NCBI RefSeq assembly: GCF_036226745.1
Contig: NZ_CP109013.1
Location: forward strand, 8,246,001-8,310,000
Length of the DNA: 64,000 nt
Reading direction: 5' to 3'
Origin: Streptomyces sp. NBC_00683
GTDB taxonomy: Bacteria; Actinomycetota; Actinomycetes; Streptomycetales; Streptomycetaceae
The notes beneath the pieces are model-generated. The model was not told the origin of the DNA. It was given only the letters and a program-made list of their open reading frames with translations, and did not search any database. Shown piece by piece: positions 31,526 through 39,428 of the stretch. The position numbers and the translations under genes were made by a program. Positions within the stretch are counted from its first letter, which is position 1. Each line of letters begins with the position of its first letter.

Positions 31526-32035
31526 ATGAACAGTGCAGGCATTCTCGCCGATGCGTTCGAGCGCATCCATGAAACGGTGCACGCCGCGGTCGAGGGTCTC
31601 TCACCCGACGACCTCAACGCCCGGCTGGATCAGGGCGCGAACTCGATCGCCTGGCTCGTGTGGCACCTCACGCGCATCCAGGACGACCACGTCGCCGACG
31701 CCGCAGGGGCCGAGCAGGTCTGGTTCTCCGAGGACTGGGCCTCCCGCTTCGAACTGCCCTTCGCCAAGGGGTCGACCGGGTACGGCCACAGCAGCGCGCA
31801 GGTGGCCTCCGTGCAGGTGGCGTCGGCGGACCTGCTCCTCGGCTACTACGACGCCGTGCACGAGGGGACCCTGGCCTTCGTCCGCAGTCTCGACGACGGG
31901 GCCCTGGACCGCGTCGTGGACGAGTCCTGGTCGCCGCCGGTGACCCTCGGCGTGCGGCTGGTCAGCGTCGTCGCGGACGATCTGCAGCACGCAGGTCAGG
32001 CGGCGTTCGTACGCGGCTCGCTGGAGCGCGGGTAG
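31526..32035 (+). CDS. DinB/DUF664-family protein
   Basis: 169-residue four-helix DinB-like protein. Metal-ligand positions are suggested by the His in IAWLVWHLTRIQDDHV and the His in DDLQHAGQAAFVRG. Members include thiol-dependent transferases (bacillithiol or mycothiol) and proteins of unknown role; a mycothiol link is plausible in an actinomycete but not shown. The start is ATG at 31526 (MNSAGILADAF); 15 in-frame codons further upstream look non-coding. The last 40 nt overlap the 3' end of the convergent AraC gene. Confidence 0.8.
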   Translation: MNSAGILADAFERIHETVHAAVEGLSPDDLNARLDQGANSIAWLVWHLTRIQDDHVADAAGAEQVWFSEDWASRFELPFAKGSTGYGHSSAQVASVQVASADLLLGYYDAVHEGTLAFVRSLDDGALDRVVDESWSPPVTLGVRLVSVVADDLQHAGQAAFVRGSLERG

Positions 32036-32847
32036 GGGCCTTCGCCAACTGCGGCCACGGTGCGCGCGTAGCGTCCCGGGCTCGTGCCGACCACGCGCTT
32101 GAAGTGCCGCGAGAAGTGGGACTGGTCGTAGAAGCCCACCGACGTGGCCACGTCGGGCGAACGCATCCCGCCGAGCAGCAGGCGCCGGGCCAGGTCCACG
32201 CGTCGCCCCGTCAGGTACTGGTGCGGGGCCATGGCGAACTCCTTGCTGAACGCCCTCACCAGATGGGTGTGATGGGCGTGCAGCAGCTCCGCCGCCTCCG
32301 CCAGCGTCACTCCTTCCACGAAGCGCGCATCGAGCAGATCACGCAGCTCGTGCGCGATCCGGCGGTCGTGAGGTGACGGGGGTGCGCCGAGCTGCCCGCG
32401 CAGGTGCTGGGCCAGGCGTTCGGAGACGAGCGCGAGACGGCTCTGGGCCTCCAGTTCGTCACCGGGCCGCTCGAGCGTCCGGTGCAGCTGGTGGATGCGG
32501 CGCCGCAGGGACGGATCGTGCAGCACGGGGCGGTCGACGGCCCGGCCGATGAGGCCGGCTTCGATCTGCGCGGTGTTGAGGTACAGGACGCGCTTGCGGA
32601 ATCCCGCGGGGGTCGCGGCGCCACCGTTGTGCGGGATGTGCGGGGGCAGCAGCGTCACCACCGAGCTGCGTGCCCCGTGCTCGTGGCGCTCCAGGTCGTA
32701 GCGGACCATGCCTTCGTCGACGATGAGCAGCGTCCACGCGTCGTGCGTGTGCATGGGGTAGGCGTGGTCGGCGAAGCGGGCGTGGAAGACCTCGTCGATT
32801 CCCTCGACGCGCGGCCGCCATGCGGTGATGTCCGGAGGGGCAGCCAT
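31996..32847 (-). CDS. AraC-family transcriptional regulator (AraC-type cupin sensor)
   Basis: 283 residues. The N-terminal AraC-like cupin sensor (about 10-140; HARFADHAYPMHTHDAWTLLIVDEG and LLPPHIPHNGG) is followed by a C-terminal double helix-turn-helix (about 180-265; LAEAAELLHAHHTHLVRAFSKEFAMAPHQYL and DVATSVGFYDQSHFSRHFKRVVGTSPGRY). The start is ATG at 32847. It is divergent from the DUF2000 gene with an 87-nt gap, so regulation of that gene is likely. The 3' end overlaps the DinB gene. Confidence 0.9.
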   Translation of the reverse strand: MAAPPDITAWRPRVEGIDEVFHARFADHAYPMHTHDAWTLLIVDEGMVRYDLERHEHGARSSVVTLLPPHIPHNGGAATPAGFRKRVLYLNTAQIEAGLIGRAVDRPVLHDPSLRRRIHQLHRTLERPGDELEAQSRLALVSERLAQHLRGQLGAPPSPHDRRIAHELRDLLDARFVEGVTLAEAAELLHAHHTHLVRAFSKEFAMAPHQYLTGRRVDLARRLLLGGMRSPDVATSVGFYDQSHFSRHFKRVVGTSPGRYARTVAAVGEGPYPRSSEPRTNAA

Positions 32848-32934
32848 GGGGAAAGCGTACAAGTCCGGTCCGGCCCGCCGGCCGTGCAAAGTTCGTACAA
32901 GACGGCAGCGGCCGGGCTTGGCAGGCTCCTCGGC

Positions 32935-33366
32935 ATGACCGATGACAGCGCACCCGTACGTTTCGACACCAAGATCGCCGTCCTGCTCCGTGACGACCTG
33001 CAGACCTGGCAGCGCCTCAACGTCACAGCGTTCCTCGTCAGTGGCTTGGGCACGGCGGCACCGGAGGTGATCGGCGAACCGTACGCCGACGCCGACGGCA
33101 CTCCGTACCTGCCCATGTTCCGGCAGCCCGTTCTCGTGTTCGCCGGTTCGAAGGAGTTGCTGACGACGGCGCACACCCGGGCGGTCGGGCGGGGCGTGAC
33201 CACGGCCGTGTTCACGTCCGACCTCTTCGCGACCGGCCACGACGAGGCCAACCGGGCCGCCGTCCGGGCCGTGAAGCGGGATGCGATGGACCTTGTCGGA
33301 CTGGCCGTCCACGGGCCCCGCAACGCGGTGGACAAGATCCTCAAGGGCGCCTCGATGCACTCCTGA
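32935..33366 (+). CDS. DUF2000-family protein
   Basis: 143-residue DUF2000 protein, structurally related to peptidyl-tRNA hydrolase-2-like folds. Visible core: RFDTKIAVLLRDDLQTWQRLNVTAFLVSGL, PYLPMFRQPVLVFAG and AVRAVKRDAMDLVGLAVHG. Function is unknown. In actinobacteria it is commonly divergent from an AraC regulator, as here. The start is ATG at 32935. Confidence 0.85.
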   Translation: MTDDSAPVRFDTKIAVLLRDDLQTWQRLNVTAFLVSGLGTAAPEVIGEPYADADGTPYLPMFRQPVLVFAGSKELLTTAHTRAVGRGVTTAVFTSDLFATGHDEANRAAVRAVKRDAMDLVGLAVHGPRNAVDKILKGASMHS

Positions 33367-33502
33367 TCGGCCCGGCGGCCAGGCACCCCACTGTCACCGA
33401 ACGGATACACACTGGCACACCTGTGCGACTCGCGCTCTGCGGTGTCATACTCGAAATCAGTCCGCTAGACAGGCTTGTCACTGTCCCGAAAGGCGACGCG
33501 TC

Positions 33503-33790
33503 ATGAACTGGGCATCGTGGACTACCTGCGGTGTCTTCGCGGGATCCGGCGGAGTTCGCACCGAAGAGGTAGGCGTCGTGAGCGGTGATCTGACCGTACA
33601 CACGACATGGTCCGACGGGCAGGCAGAGGTGGCCGTGCAGTACAGCGGCGCCTCGGACTGGTTCACGCTGGTTGGCAGTCCTGTGCCGTGCCCCTCCGAA
33701 GAAGCCAGCCGATACTTCCATCAGCAGATCGTCGAGGCGGTACGCGCCGGAGACGGAGCGACGGTTCCGGTTTCGGGCGCCGCGGAGTGA
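33503..33790 (+). CDS. Small conserved hypothetical protein
   Basis: 95 residues, acidic, no membrane segment, two Cys (Cys9 and Cys63). I recognise no domain. The sequence SGDLTVHTTWSDGQAEVAVQYSGASDWF looks like a short beta-rich fold found in many Streptomyces. The start is ATG at 33503 with GAAAGG at 33488-33493; an internal GTG at 33578 (VSGDLTV) is an alternative. It lies between DUF2000 and the convergent phosphatase gene. Confidence 0.65.
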   Translation: MNWASWTTCGVFAGSGGVRTEEVGVVSGDLTVHTTWSDGQAEVAVQYSGASDWFTLVGSPVPCPSEEASRYFHQQIVEAVRAGDGATVPVSGAAE

Positions 33791-33800
33791 TCCGCGCCGC

Positions 33801-34241
33801 TCACCGCTCCCCGAAGCGTCGTACGAACCGGCGCTGCCAGGGAGTCTCCACAGCCCCCGGGTGATAGTGCCGGCGGACGAAGGCGACCGCCTCGTCCGCC
33901 GGCACTCCGTCGAGGACCGCCAGACAGGCAAGGGCGGTACCGGTCCGTCCCCGGCCACCTCCGCAGGCGACTTCCACCCGGTCCGCAGCCGCTCGCTGCC
34001 ATACCTCGGCGAGCACGCTCCGGGCCTCTTCCCGGTCCGCGGGAAGCCGGAAGTCGGGCCAGCGCAGCCACCGCGACTCCCAGGCCTCCGGAGGCGGTCG
34101 CCTGCCGAGCAGATGGACCGCGAAGGTGGGCTCGGGACCATCGGGAAGCGGGCGCCGCAGCCCGCGGCCGCGGACCAGCCGCCCCGAGGGAAGGGCGATC
34201 ACGCCCGTACCTTCCGGATCCCACATCTCCGTCACGATCAC
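33801..34241 (-). CDS. Small Cys-based protein phosphatase
   Basis: 146 residues with protein-tyrosine/dual-specificity phosphatase character. The P-loop is Cys93-GGGRG-Arg99 (Cx5R, in VACGGGRGRTGT), although the usual His before Cys is Ala. The general-acid loop is W61-P62-D63. The 5' end overlaps the ptsH-like gene by ATGA (34238-34241), so it is translationally coupled to HPr and part of the fructose PTS operon. A role in dephosphorylating a PTS component or a sugar phosphate is inferred only from this linkage. Confidence 0.75.
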   Translation of the reverse strand: MIVTEMWDPEGTGVIALPSGRLVRGRGLRRPLPDGPEPTFAVHLLGRRPPPEAWESRWLRWPDFRLPADREEARSVLAEVWQRAAADRVEVACGGGRGRTGTALACLAVLDGVPADEAVAFVRRHYHPGAVETPWQRRFVRRFGER

Positions 34242-34510
34242 GCCTTCGCGTCGAGGTCCTGCGCCAGCAGGGCAGCCAGTTCCTCGACTGCCTCCTGTGC
34301 CCCCGCACCGGCGGCGGACAGCACCAGCGTATCGCCGTGCCGGGCCGCCAGGGCGAGCACCGAGAGCATGCTGCGAGCGTCGACCGGATCACTGCCGTCG
34401 CGTGCGACGGTCACCCTGACCGGCTGGCGCGTGGCCGTCTGGACGAACAGCGAGGCCGGACGGGCGTGCAGGCCGCCGCGGGAGCCGACGGAGACGGTGC
34501 GCTGGTACAT
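34238..34510 (-). CDS. ptsH: Phosphocarrier protein HPr
   Basis: 90-residue HPr. The phosphorylated His15 lies in GGLHARPAS; the region around Ser47 (DARSMLSVLAL) corresponds to the regulatory-serine loop. HPr carries phosphate from enzyme I to the PTS permeases. It is encoded 53 nt after fruA on the same strand and overlaps the phosphatase gene downstream. Many Streptomyces have a general ptsH elsewhere, so this could be a fructose-dedicated copy. Confidence 0.93.
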   Translation of the reverse strand: MYQRTVSVGSRGGLHARPASLFVQTATRQPVRVTVARDGSDPVDARSMLSVLALAARHGDTLVLSAAGAGAQEAVEELAALLAQDLDAKA

Positions 34511-34563
34511 GGATTCCCTCCTGAGGGACGAATCGGTCTACAGGTTCCGGTACGGGTGAGCTG

Positions 34564-36591
34564 TCAGGCAGCCACGGGGATCTTGGGCCGGTCCGCCGTC
34601 GGCGCGGCCTCCTCCGGGCTGCGCCGCATGCCCTTGAGGGTGACGACCAGAGTGGTGGCCACCGCCGTCCCCGCTGCGATCGCCAGCAGGTAGAGGAACG
34701 GCTGGCCGATCAGGGGGACGACGAAGACACCGCCGTGCGGGGCGCGGAGCGTGCAGCCGAACGCCATCGACAGCGCCCCGGTGACGGCCCCGCCGGCCAT
34801 CACCGACGGGATCACCCGCAAGGGATCGGCCGCGGCGAACGGGATCGCACCCTCGCTGATGAAGGAGGCGCCGAGGACCCATGCGGCCCTGCCGTTCTCC
34901 TGCTCGGCCCGGGTGAACAGCCTGCGGCGTACGGTGGTGGCGAGTGCCATGGCCAGCGGCGGCACCATGCCGGCCGCCATCACCGCGGCCATCACCTTGA
35001 GGCTGCCGGGCGTCGGATCGGCCAGGCCGCCGACCGCGAAGGCGTACGCCACCTTGTTGAGCGGGCCGCCCATGTCGAAGCACATCATCAGGCCGAGGAC
35101 GACGCCCAGGATGACGGCGTTGGAGCCCGAGAGGCCGTTCAGCCAGTCCGTGAGGGCCTGCTGGAGCGAGGCGATCGGCTTCCCGACCACGATGAACATC
35201 AGGAACCCGACCGCCACGGATGCGATCAGGGGGATCACCAGCACCGGCATGATGCCCCGCAGGGTGCGGTGGACCTTCATCCGCTGGATCGCCATCACGA
35301 CGGCACCGGCGAGGAGCCCGGCGACCAGACCGCCCAGGAAGCCCGCGTCGACCGTGAGCGCGATGGCGCCGCCGACGAAACCGGGGACGAGCGCAGGCCG
35401 GTCCGCCATCCCGTACGCGATGTACCCGGCCAGCACGGGAACCAGGAAGCCGAACGCGGCGGTGCCGATCTGGTTGAGCAGGGCGGCCCAGCTGTCGGCC
35501 TCGCCCCAGACGAAGTGGTCGGCGACCGAAGCGGCGTTCGCGATCTCGTAGCCGCCGATCGCGAACGACAGGGCGATGAGGAGCCCGCCGGCCGCGACGA
35601 ACGGAACCATGTAACTGACCCCGGACATCAGGTAGGTCCGCAGCCGGACACCGACGTGGGCGGAAGCCCCGTGGGAGGCGCCGGTGCCGTCCGTACCCGC
35701 TGCGTCCTCGGCCGCGTCGGACGTGCCGCTGACCTCGCCGCGGCCGGCCTTGCGCCGGGCCTCGGCGATGAGTTCGGCGGGCCGGTTGATCCCGGCCTTC
35801 ACCCCGACGTCGACAACCGGCTTGCCGCCGAACCGCGCCTTCTCGCGCACTTCGACGTCATGTGCCCAGATGACCGCGTCCGCCGCGGCGATGACGGCCG
35901 GGTCCAGCCGCTCGAACCCGGCGGAGCCCTGCGTCTCGACACTGAGGACGACACCGTCGGCGAGCGCGGCGGCCTCCAGCGACTCGGCGGCCATGTACGT
36001 GTGCGCGATACCGGTGGGGCAGGACGTGACGGCGACGATCCGGAACGGCTCCTCCTGCTCGTCACCGGGCGCTGCCCCCGCGCCGGACGGTTCCGGGACG
36101 CCGTGCCCCGCGTCTCCCGCGTGCCCCGCGTCTGTCGCGTCCGCGGGGAGCCGTTCGCCGCGGATCAGAGCGGCTGCCGCGCCAGGATCCCGCTCGGCAC
36201 GCAGCGCGCCGGTGAAATCGGGGTCCGTCAGCCGTCGTGCCAGGCCCGACAGGATGGTGAGGTGGTCCTCGTCCGCACCGGCCGGCGCTGCTATGAGGAA
36301 GACCAGATCCGCAGGACCGTCAGCGGCGCCGAAGTCGATGCCCCGCGCACTGCGGCCGAAGGCCAGCGAAGGCTCGGTGACGTGCTCACTGCGACAGTGC
36401 GGAATGCCGATGCCGCCGTCCAGACCGGTCGGCATCTGGGCCTCACGGGCCGCCACGTCGGCAAGAAAGCCGTCCAGGTCGCTCACGCGGCCGGCTGCCA
36501 CCATCCGTTCGGCCAGTGAACGGGCGGCGGCACTCTTCGTCTCGGCGGACAGATCGAGGTCGACCAGTTCCGCGGTGATCAGCTCACTCAT
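34564..36591 (-). CDS. fruA: PTS fructose permease, fused IIA-IIB-IIC
   Basis: 675 residues. The IIA domain (about 1-150) has its active His in GIGIPHCRSEHV; the IIB domain (about 180-285) has its phosphorylated Cys in VAVTSCPTGIAHTYMA; the IIC membrane domain (about 310-650) has about ten helices, with YMVPFVAAGGLLIALSFAIG and FDMGGPLNKVAYAFAVGG. It imports fructose as fructose-1-phosphate, the substrate of FruK. The order IIA-IIB-IIC is standard for actinobacterial FruA. A linker rich in Gly/Ala/Pro joins IIA and IIB. Confidence 0.95.
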   Translation of the reverse strand: MSELITAELVDLDLSAETKSAAARSLAERMVAAGRVSDLDGFLADVAAREAQMPTGLDGGIGIPHCRSEHVTEPSLAFGRSARGIDFGAADGPADLVFLIAAPAGADEDHLTILSGLARRLTDPDFTGALRAERDPGAAAALIRGERLPADATDAGHAGDAGHGVPEPSGAGAAPGDEQEEPFRIVAVTSCPTGIAHTYMAAESLEAAALADGVVLSVETQGSAGFERLDPAVIAAADAVIWAHDVEVREKARFGGKPVVDVGVKAGINRPAELIAEARRKAGRGEVSGTSDAAEDAAGTDGTGASHGASAHVGVRLRTYLMSGVSYMVPFVAAGGLLIALSFAIGGYEIANAASVADHFVWGEADSWAALLNQIGTAAFGFLVPVLAGYIAYGMADRPALVPGFVGGAIALTVDAGFLGGLVAGLLAGAVVMAIQRMKVHRTLRGIMPVLVIPLIASVAVGFLMFIVVGKPIASLQQALTDWLNGLSGSNAVILGVVLGLMMCFDMGGPLNKVAYAFAVGGLADPTPGSLKVMAAVMAAGMVPPLAMALATTVRRRLFTRAEQENGRAAWVLGASFISEGAIPFAAADPLRVIPSVMAGGAVTGALSMAFGCTLRAPHGGVFVVPLIGQPFLYLLAIAAGTAVATTLVVTLKGMRRSPEEAAPTADRPKIPVAA

Positions 36592-36650
36592 CGCGGGGCT
36601 CCTTGCTCGTGGACCGCCCTGTGGACGGCTCGGGGGACGTGGGGCTGGGC

Positions 36651-36680
36651 GTTGAACGGGTGGGCGTTGAACGGGTGGGC
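36651..36680. repeat. Tandem 15-bp direct repeat between fruK and fruA
   Basis: GTTGAACGGGTGGGC occurs twice head-to-tail (36651-36665 and 36666-36680) in the 102-nt gap between fruK and fruA. Confidence 0.9.
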
Positions 36681-36693
36681 GGGGTTGCGCCGG

Positions 36694-37641
36694 TCATGGG
36701 GCCGGTTCGGTCAGAGGGAGATCCACAGGGATGTCCGCGGTCGTGACGACCGCGGACAGATCGAGATCGGCCGGGGCAGGCATGGCGCTCCCCGGCAGTT
36801 GCACGGCCGCGGCACCGTGCGCCACCGCGGCGGCGAGTGCCGACGGACCCGTTCCGTCGGCGGCCAGGAAGCCCGCGAGGGAGGCATCTCCCGCGCCGAC
36901 GTTGCTGCGGACGGAAGCCACCGGGGCGCAGCCGAAGTACGCGCCGGAGCTCTCCACCAGCAGCTGTCCGTCCGCACCCAGACTGGCCAGGACGGAACGT
37001 GCCCCGAGCTCGCACAACTCCTGCGCGGCCTTGAGGGCATCACCGACCGTCGACAGCGGACGGCCGACAGCCTCCGCGAGTTCCTCGGCGTTCGGCTTGA
37101 TCACATCAGGCCGTTCCCGCAGTGCGGCGACCAGCGCCTCGCCGGAGGTGTCGAGGGCGATCCGGGTGCCGGCGCGGTGGCTGCGGGCCACCAGTTCGGC
37201 GTACCACTCGGGGGGAAGTCCGCGCGGCAGGCTGCCGCAGCAGGCGATCCAGTCCGCGTCCGCGGACCGCGTCCGTACCGTGTCGAGCAGACGTTCCGCC
37301 TCGGCCGACGTGATCTCGGGTCCCGCCGCGTTGACCTTGGTGAGTGTGCCGTCGGGCTCGACGAGCGTGATGTTGACACGGGTGCTGCCGTCGATCGGGA
37401 CGCCGACGGCCTCGATGCCGTGCTCGCCGAGGAGCCGGGCCAGCAGGGCGCCCTCCGGCCCGCCCAACGGCGCGACGGCAGCCGTGCGGTGACCGGCGGC
37501 AGCGACCGCGCGGGAGACGTTGACTCCCTTGCCGCCGGGATCGACACGGTCGGAGGTGGCCCGCAGGACGGCTCCGCGGCTCAGTCCGGGCAGCTCGTAC
37601 GTGCGGTCCAGGCTCGGATTGGGGGTGACGGTCAGGATCAT
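36694..37641 (-). CDS. fruK: 1-phosphofructokinase
   Basis: 315-residue PfkB/ribokinase-family kinase; it phosphorylates fructose-1-phosphate to fructose-1,6-bisphosphate. The PfkB signature 1 is VDPGGKGVNVSRAVAAAGH near the N-terminus, and signature 2, with the catalytic Asp, is NVGAGDASLAGFLA (about 250). The start ATG at 37641 overlaps the fruR stop (ATGA), so fruR and fruK are translationally coupled. Confidence 0.94.
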   Translation of the reverse strand: MILTVTPNPSLDRTYELPGLSRGAVLRATSDRVDPGGKGVNVSRAVAAAGHRTAAVAPLGGPEGALLARLLGEHGIEAVGVPIDGSTRVNITLVEPDGTLTKVNAAGPEITSAEAERLLDTVRTRSADADWIACCGSLPRGLPPEWYAELVARSHRAGTRIALDTSGEALVAALRERPDVIKPNAEELAEAVGRPLSTVGDALKAAQELCELGARSVLASLGADGQLLVESSGAYFGCAPVASVRSNVGAGDASLAGFLAADGTGPSALAAAVAHGAAAVQLPGSAMPAPADLDLSAVVTTADIPVDLPLTEPAP

Positions 37642-38399
37642 GCGCGTACTACTTCCGTGCCCCGGCTCTCGATGTCCCGGGCGTCTTCGGGGCTGAGCCC
37701 GGTGTCGGTGATGAGCAGGTCGACATGGGAGAGGTCGCCGAAGCGCGCGAAATGCTCCTGGCCGAACTTGCCCGAGTCGGCGAGGAGCACCACGCGGCGG
37801 GCCGCGGCGATCACCGCGCGCTTCACCGCCGCCTCGGCGAGGTCGGGGGTCGTCAGGCCGCCCCCGGCGGAGAAGCCGTTGGTGGCGAGGAAGACGACAT
37901 CGGCGTTGATCTCGCTGTACGCGCTCAGCGCCCAGGCGTCGACCGCGGCGCGGGTGCGGTGGCGCACCCGGCCGCCGACCAGGTGCAGCGAGATTCCGGG
38001 ATGGTCGGCGAGGCGGGCGGCAACGGGCAGCGCGTGGGTGACCACGGTGAGAGTGGAGTCGAGCGGGACCACGGCGGCCAGTCTGACGGTCGTCGTCCCC
38101 GCATCGATGATCACGTTGCCGTCGGCGGGGAGTTCCCCCAGCGCGGCTGCGGCGATGCGGTCCTTCTCGTCGGCGGCCACCGTGTCGCGCTCCGCGAGGC
38201 CGGGCTCGAAACCGAGCCTCCCGGCAGGAATGGCACCGCCGTGCACCCTGCGCAGGAGCCCCGCCCTGTCCAGAGCCTTGAGGTCACGCCGAACGGTCTC
38301 GGCGGTGACCTGGAACTCCTCGGCGAGGGACAGCACATCGACCCGGCCGCTCTCGCTCGCCAGACGGAGGATCTCTTGCTGCCGCTCCGGTGCGTACAT
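37638..38399 (-). CDS. fruR: DeoR-family regulator of the fructose operon
   Basis: 253 residues. The N-terminal DeoR helix-turn-helix reads MYAPERQQEILRLASESGRVDVLSLAEEFQVTAETVRRDLKALDRAGLLRRVHGG in its first 55 residues; the C-terminal DeoR sensor domain (about 75-230) has the ligand motif DAGTTTVRLAA and FLATNGFSAGGGLTTPD. Fructose-1-phosphate is the likely effector by analogy. The start at 38399 follows family precedent; an in-frame ATG at 38420 is also possible and neither has a strong RBS. First gene of the fru operon. Confidence 0.9.
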   Translation of the reverse strand: MYAPERQQEILRLASESGRVDVLSLAEEFQVTAETVRRDLKALDRAGLLRRVHGGAIPAGRLGFEPGLAERDTVAADEKDRIAAAALGELPADGNVIIDAGTTTVRLAAVVPLDSTLTVVTHALPVAARLADHPGISLHLVGGRVRHRTRAAVDAWALSAYSEINADVVFLATNGFSAGGGLTTPDLAEAAVKRAVIAAARRVVLLADSGKFGQEHFARFGDLSHVDLLITDTGLSPEDARDIESRGTEVVRA

Positions 38400-38425
38400 G
38401 TGGTTTCGTATCCGTTTCATGCCCG

Positions 38426-38449
38426 AGTCTGTGGTTTTACCAGCAGACT
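38426..38449. promoter_or_regulatory. Candidate FruR operator
   Basis: The inverted repeat AGTCTG (38426-38431) and CAGACT (38444-38449) has a 12-nt spacer containing GGTTTTACC and lies immediately upstream of fruR, where the operon promoter should be. Autoregulation by FruR is inferred. Confidence 0.5.
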
Positions 38450-38548
38450 ACGGTCGCACCTCGGGAAAGTAAACACATTCGGGCGAGGTGTGGGCATGAA
38501 CGGACTTCGAGGCGAACGGGAGCGGGGAGGAGGGGCACTCAGGGGCGC

Positions 38549-38797
38549 TCAGTCGGTGCGAGGGGCCCCATGGGTCAGGGGCCGGGCGAGCAGCGGCACA
38601 CCGAGAACCTGATGTCCGCCGCTTGCCACCATGCGGACCTCGCCCCGCTCGCTGATCTCGGCGCGCACGATTCCCGTCTCGTCCGCGTAGACCGGGTAAC
38701 CGCCCGCTCCCGACCGGGCCGTGAGGCGGACGACGACCACATCGTCCGTGGCACCGGTCGCCTGGAATATCAGCTCGTAACTCTCCGGGTAATCCAT
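38549..38797 (-). CDS. DUF6296-like small protein
   Basis: 82-residue protein beginning MDYPESYELIFQATG, with the pattern of a small Streptomyces family (recalled as DUF6296): VVVVRLTARSGAGGYPVYADETGIVRAEI in the middle and GEVRMVASGGHQ near the end. Function is unknown. The start at 38797 is chosen on a strong GGGAGG 5 nt upstream; an in-frame ATG at 38848 exists. Confidence 0.7.
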   Translation of the reverse strand: MDYPESYELIFQATGATDDVVVVRLTARSGAGGYPVYADETGIVRAEISERGEVRMVASGGHQVLGVPLLARPLTHGAPRTD

Positions 38798-39072
38798 GAG
38801 GGCCTCCCGACCGGGCACCGGCAGAAACCGGACACCTGTCACCTCCATTGTTTCCCACCGGCGCGCCCGGCGCTTCAGGAGCCGGCCGCGGAGTGACCCT
38901 CCGTTATTCCGGATGCGGATTCGGTGAGCCGGGGTGACCATCATCTGCAAGGGATCGGATGCGTGCTGACACTTCGCACGGCCGCCCGTATCGCCAGGCG
39001 TACTGCCGGCGCGATCGGAATTCGTCGGCGCGGGGCCATGTGCTCCCGGCCGCCCTGTGGAGAGGAACTGCC

Positions 39073-39327
39073 GTGCTGATGGCCAATCCCGCAACGCTGC
39101 GGAATCTCGTCAAGCGCTACGAGACACTGCGACGCGCCCACGCACGGCTGGGGACTTCCGAGAGCAACCGCCATCTCGAGGACATCTCCTACACCCTCTG
39201 CGTGACCACCGGAACCCGGACCGTGGCGGACGCCCTGACCGCGGCGGAGGCCCAGTTGCGTGCCGTCCCGTCCGCGGCATCGGTGCTCTCGGCGGCGGGA
39301 CCGTCCGAGGTACAACTGACCGCCTGA
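39073..39327 (+). CDS. DUF5133-like small protein
   Basis: 84-residue protein: MLMANPATLRNLVKRYETLRRAHARLG, then LEDISYTLCVTTGTRTVADAL, and a C-terminal helix. It fits the small Streptomyces family recalled as DUF5133; function is unknown. The start is GTG at 39073 with GAGGAAC upstream. A 17-bp stem-loop follows the stop. The upstream 275 nt to the divergent DUF6296-like gene hold no further gene. Confidence 0.72.
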   Translation: MLMANPATLRNLVKRYETLRRAHARLGTSESNRHLEDISYTLCVTTGTRTVADALTAAEAQLRAVPSAASVLSAAGPSEVQLTA

Positions 39328-39345
39328 CGCCCGCACAGAGTCCGC

Positions 39346-39383
39346 ACGGATGACGCCGGTTCCCGTGAACCGGCGTCATCCGT
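39346..39383. terminator. Strong bidirectional terminator
   Basis: A perfect 17-bp stem with a 4-nt loop (CCGT at 39363-39366) lies between the convergent DUF5133-like and MFS genes. Confidence 0.85.
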
Positions 39384-39428
39384 CGCGTTCTGCCGTGTTC
39401 CGCGCCGGGTCCGGCTGTGCGGAGACCT

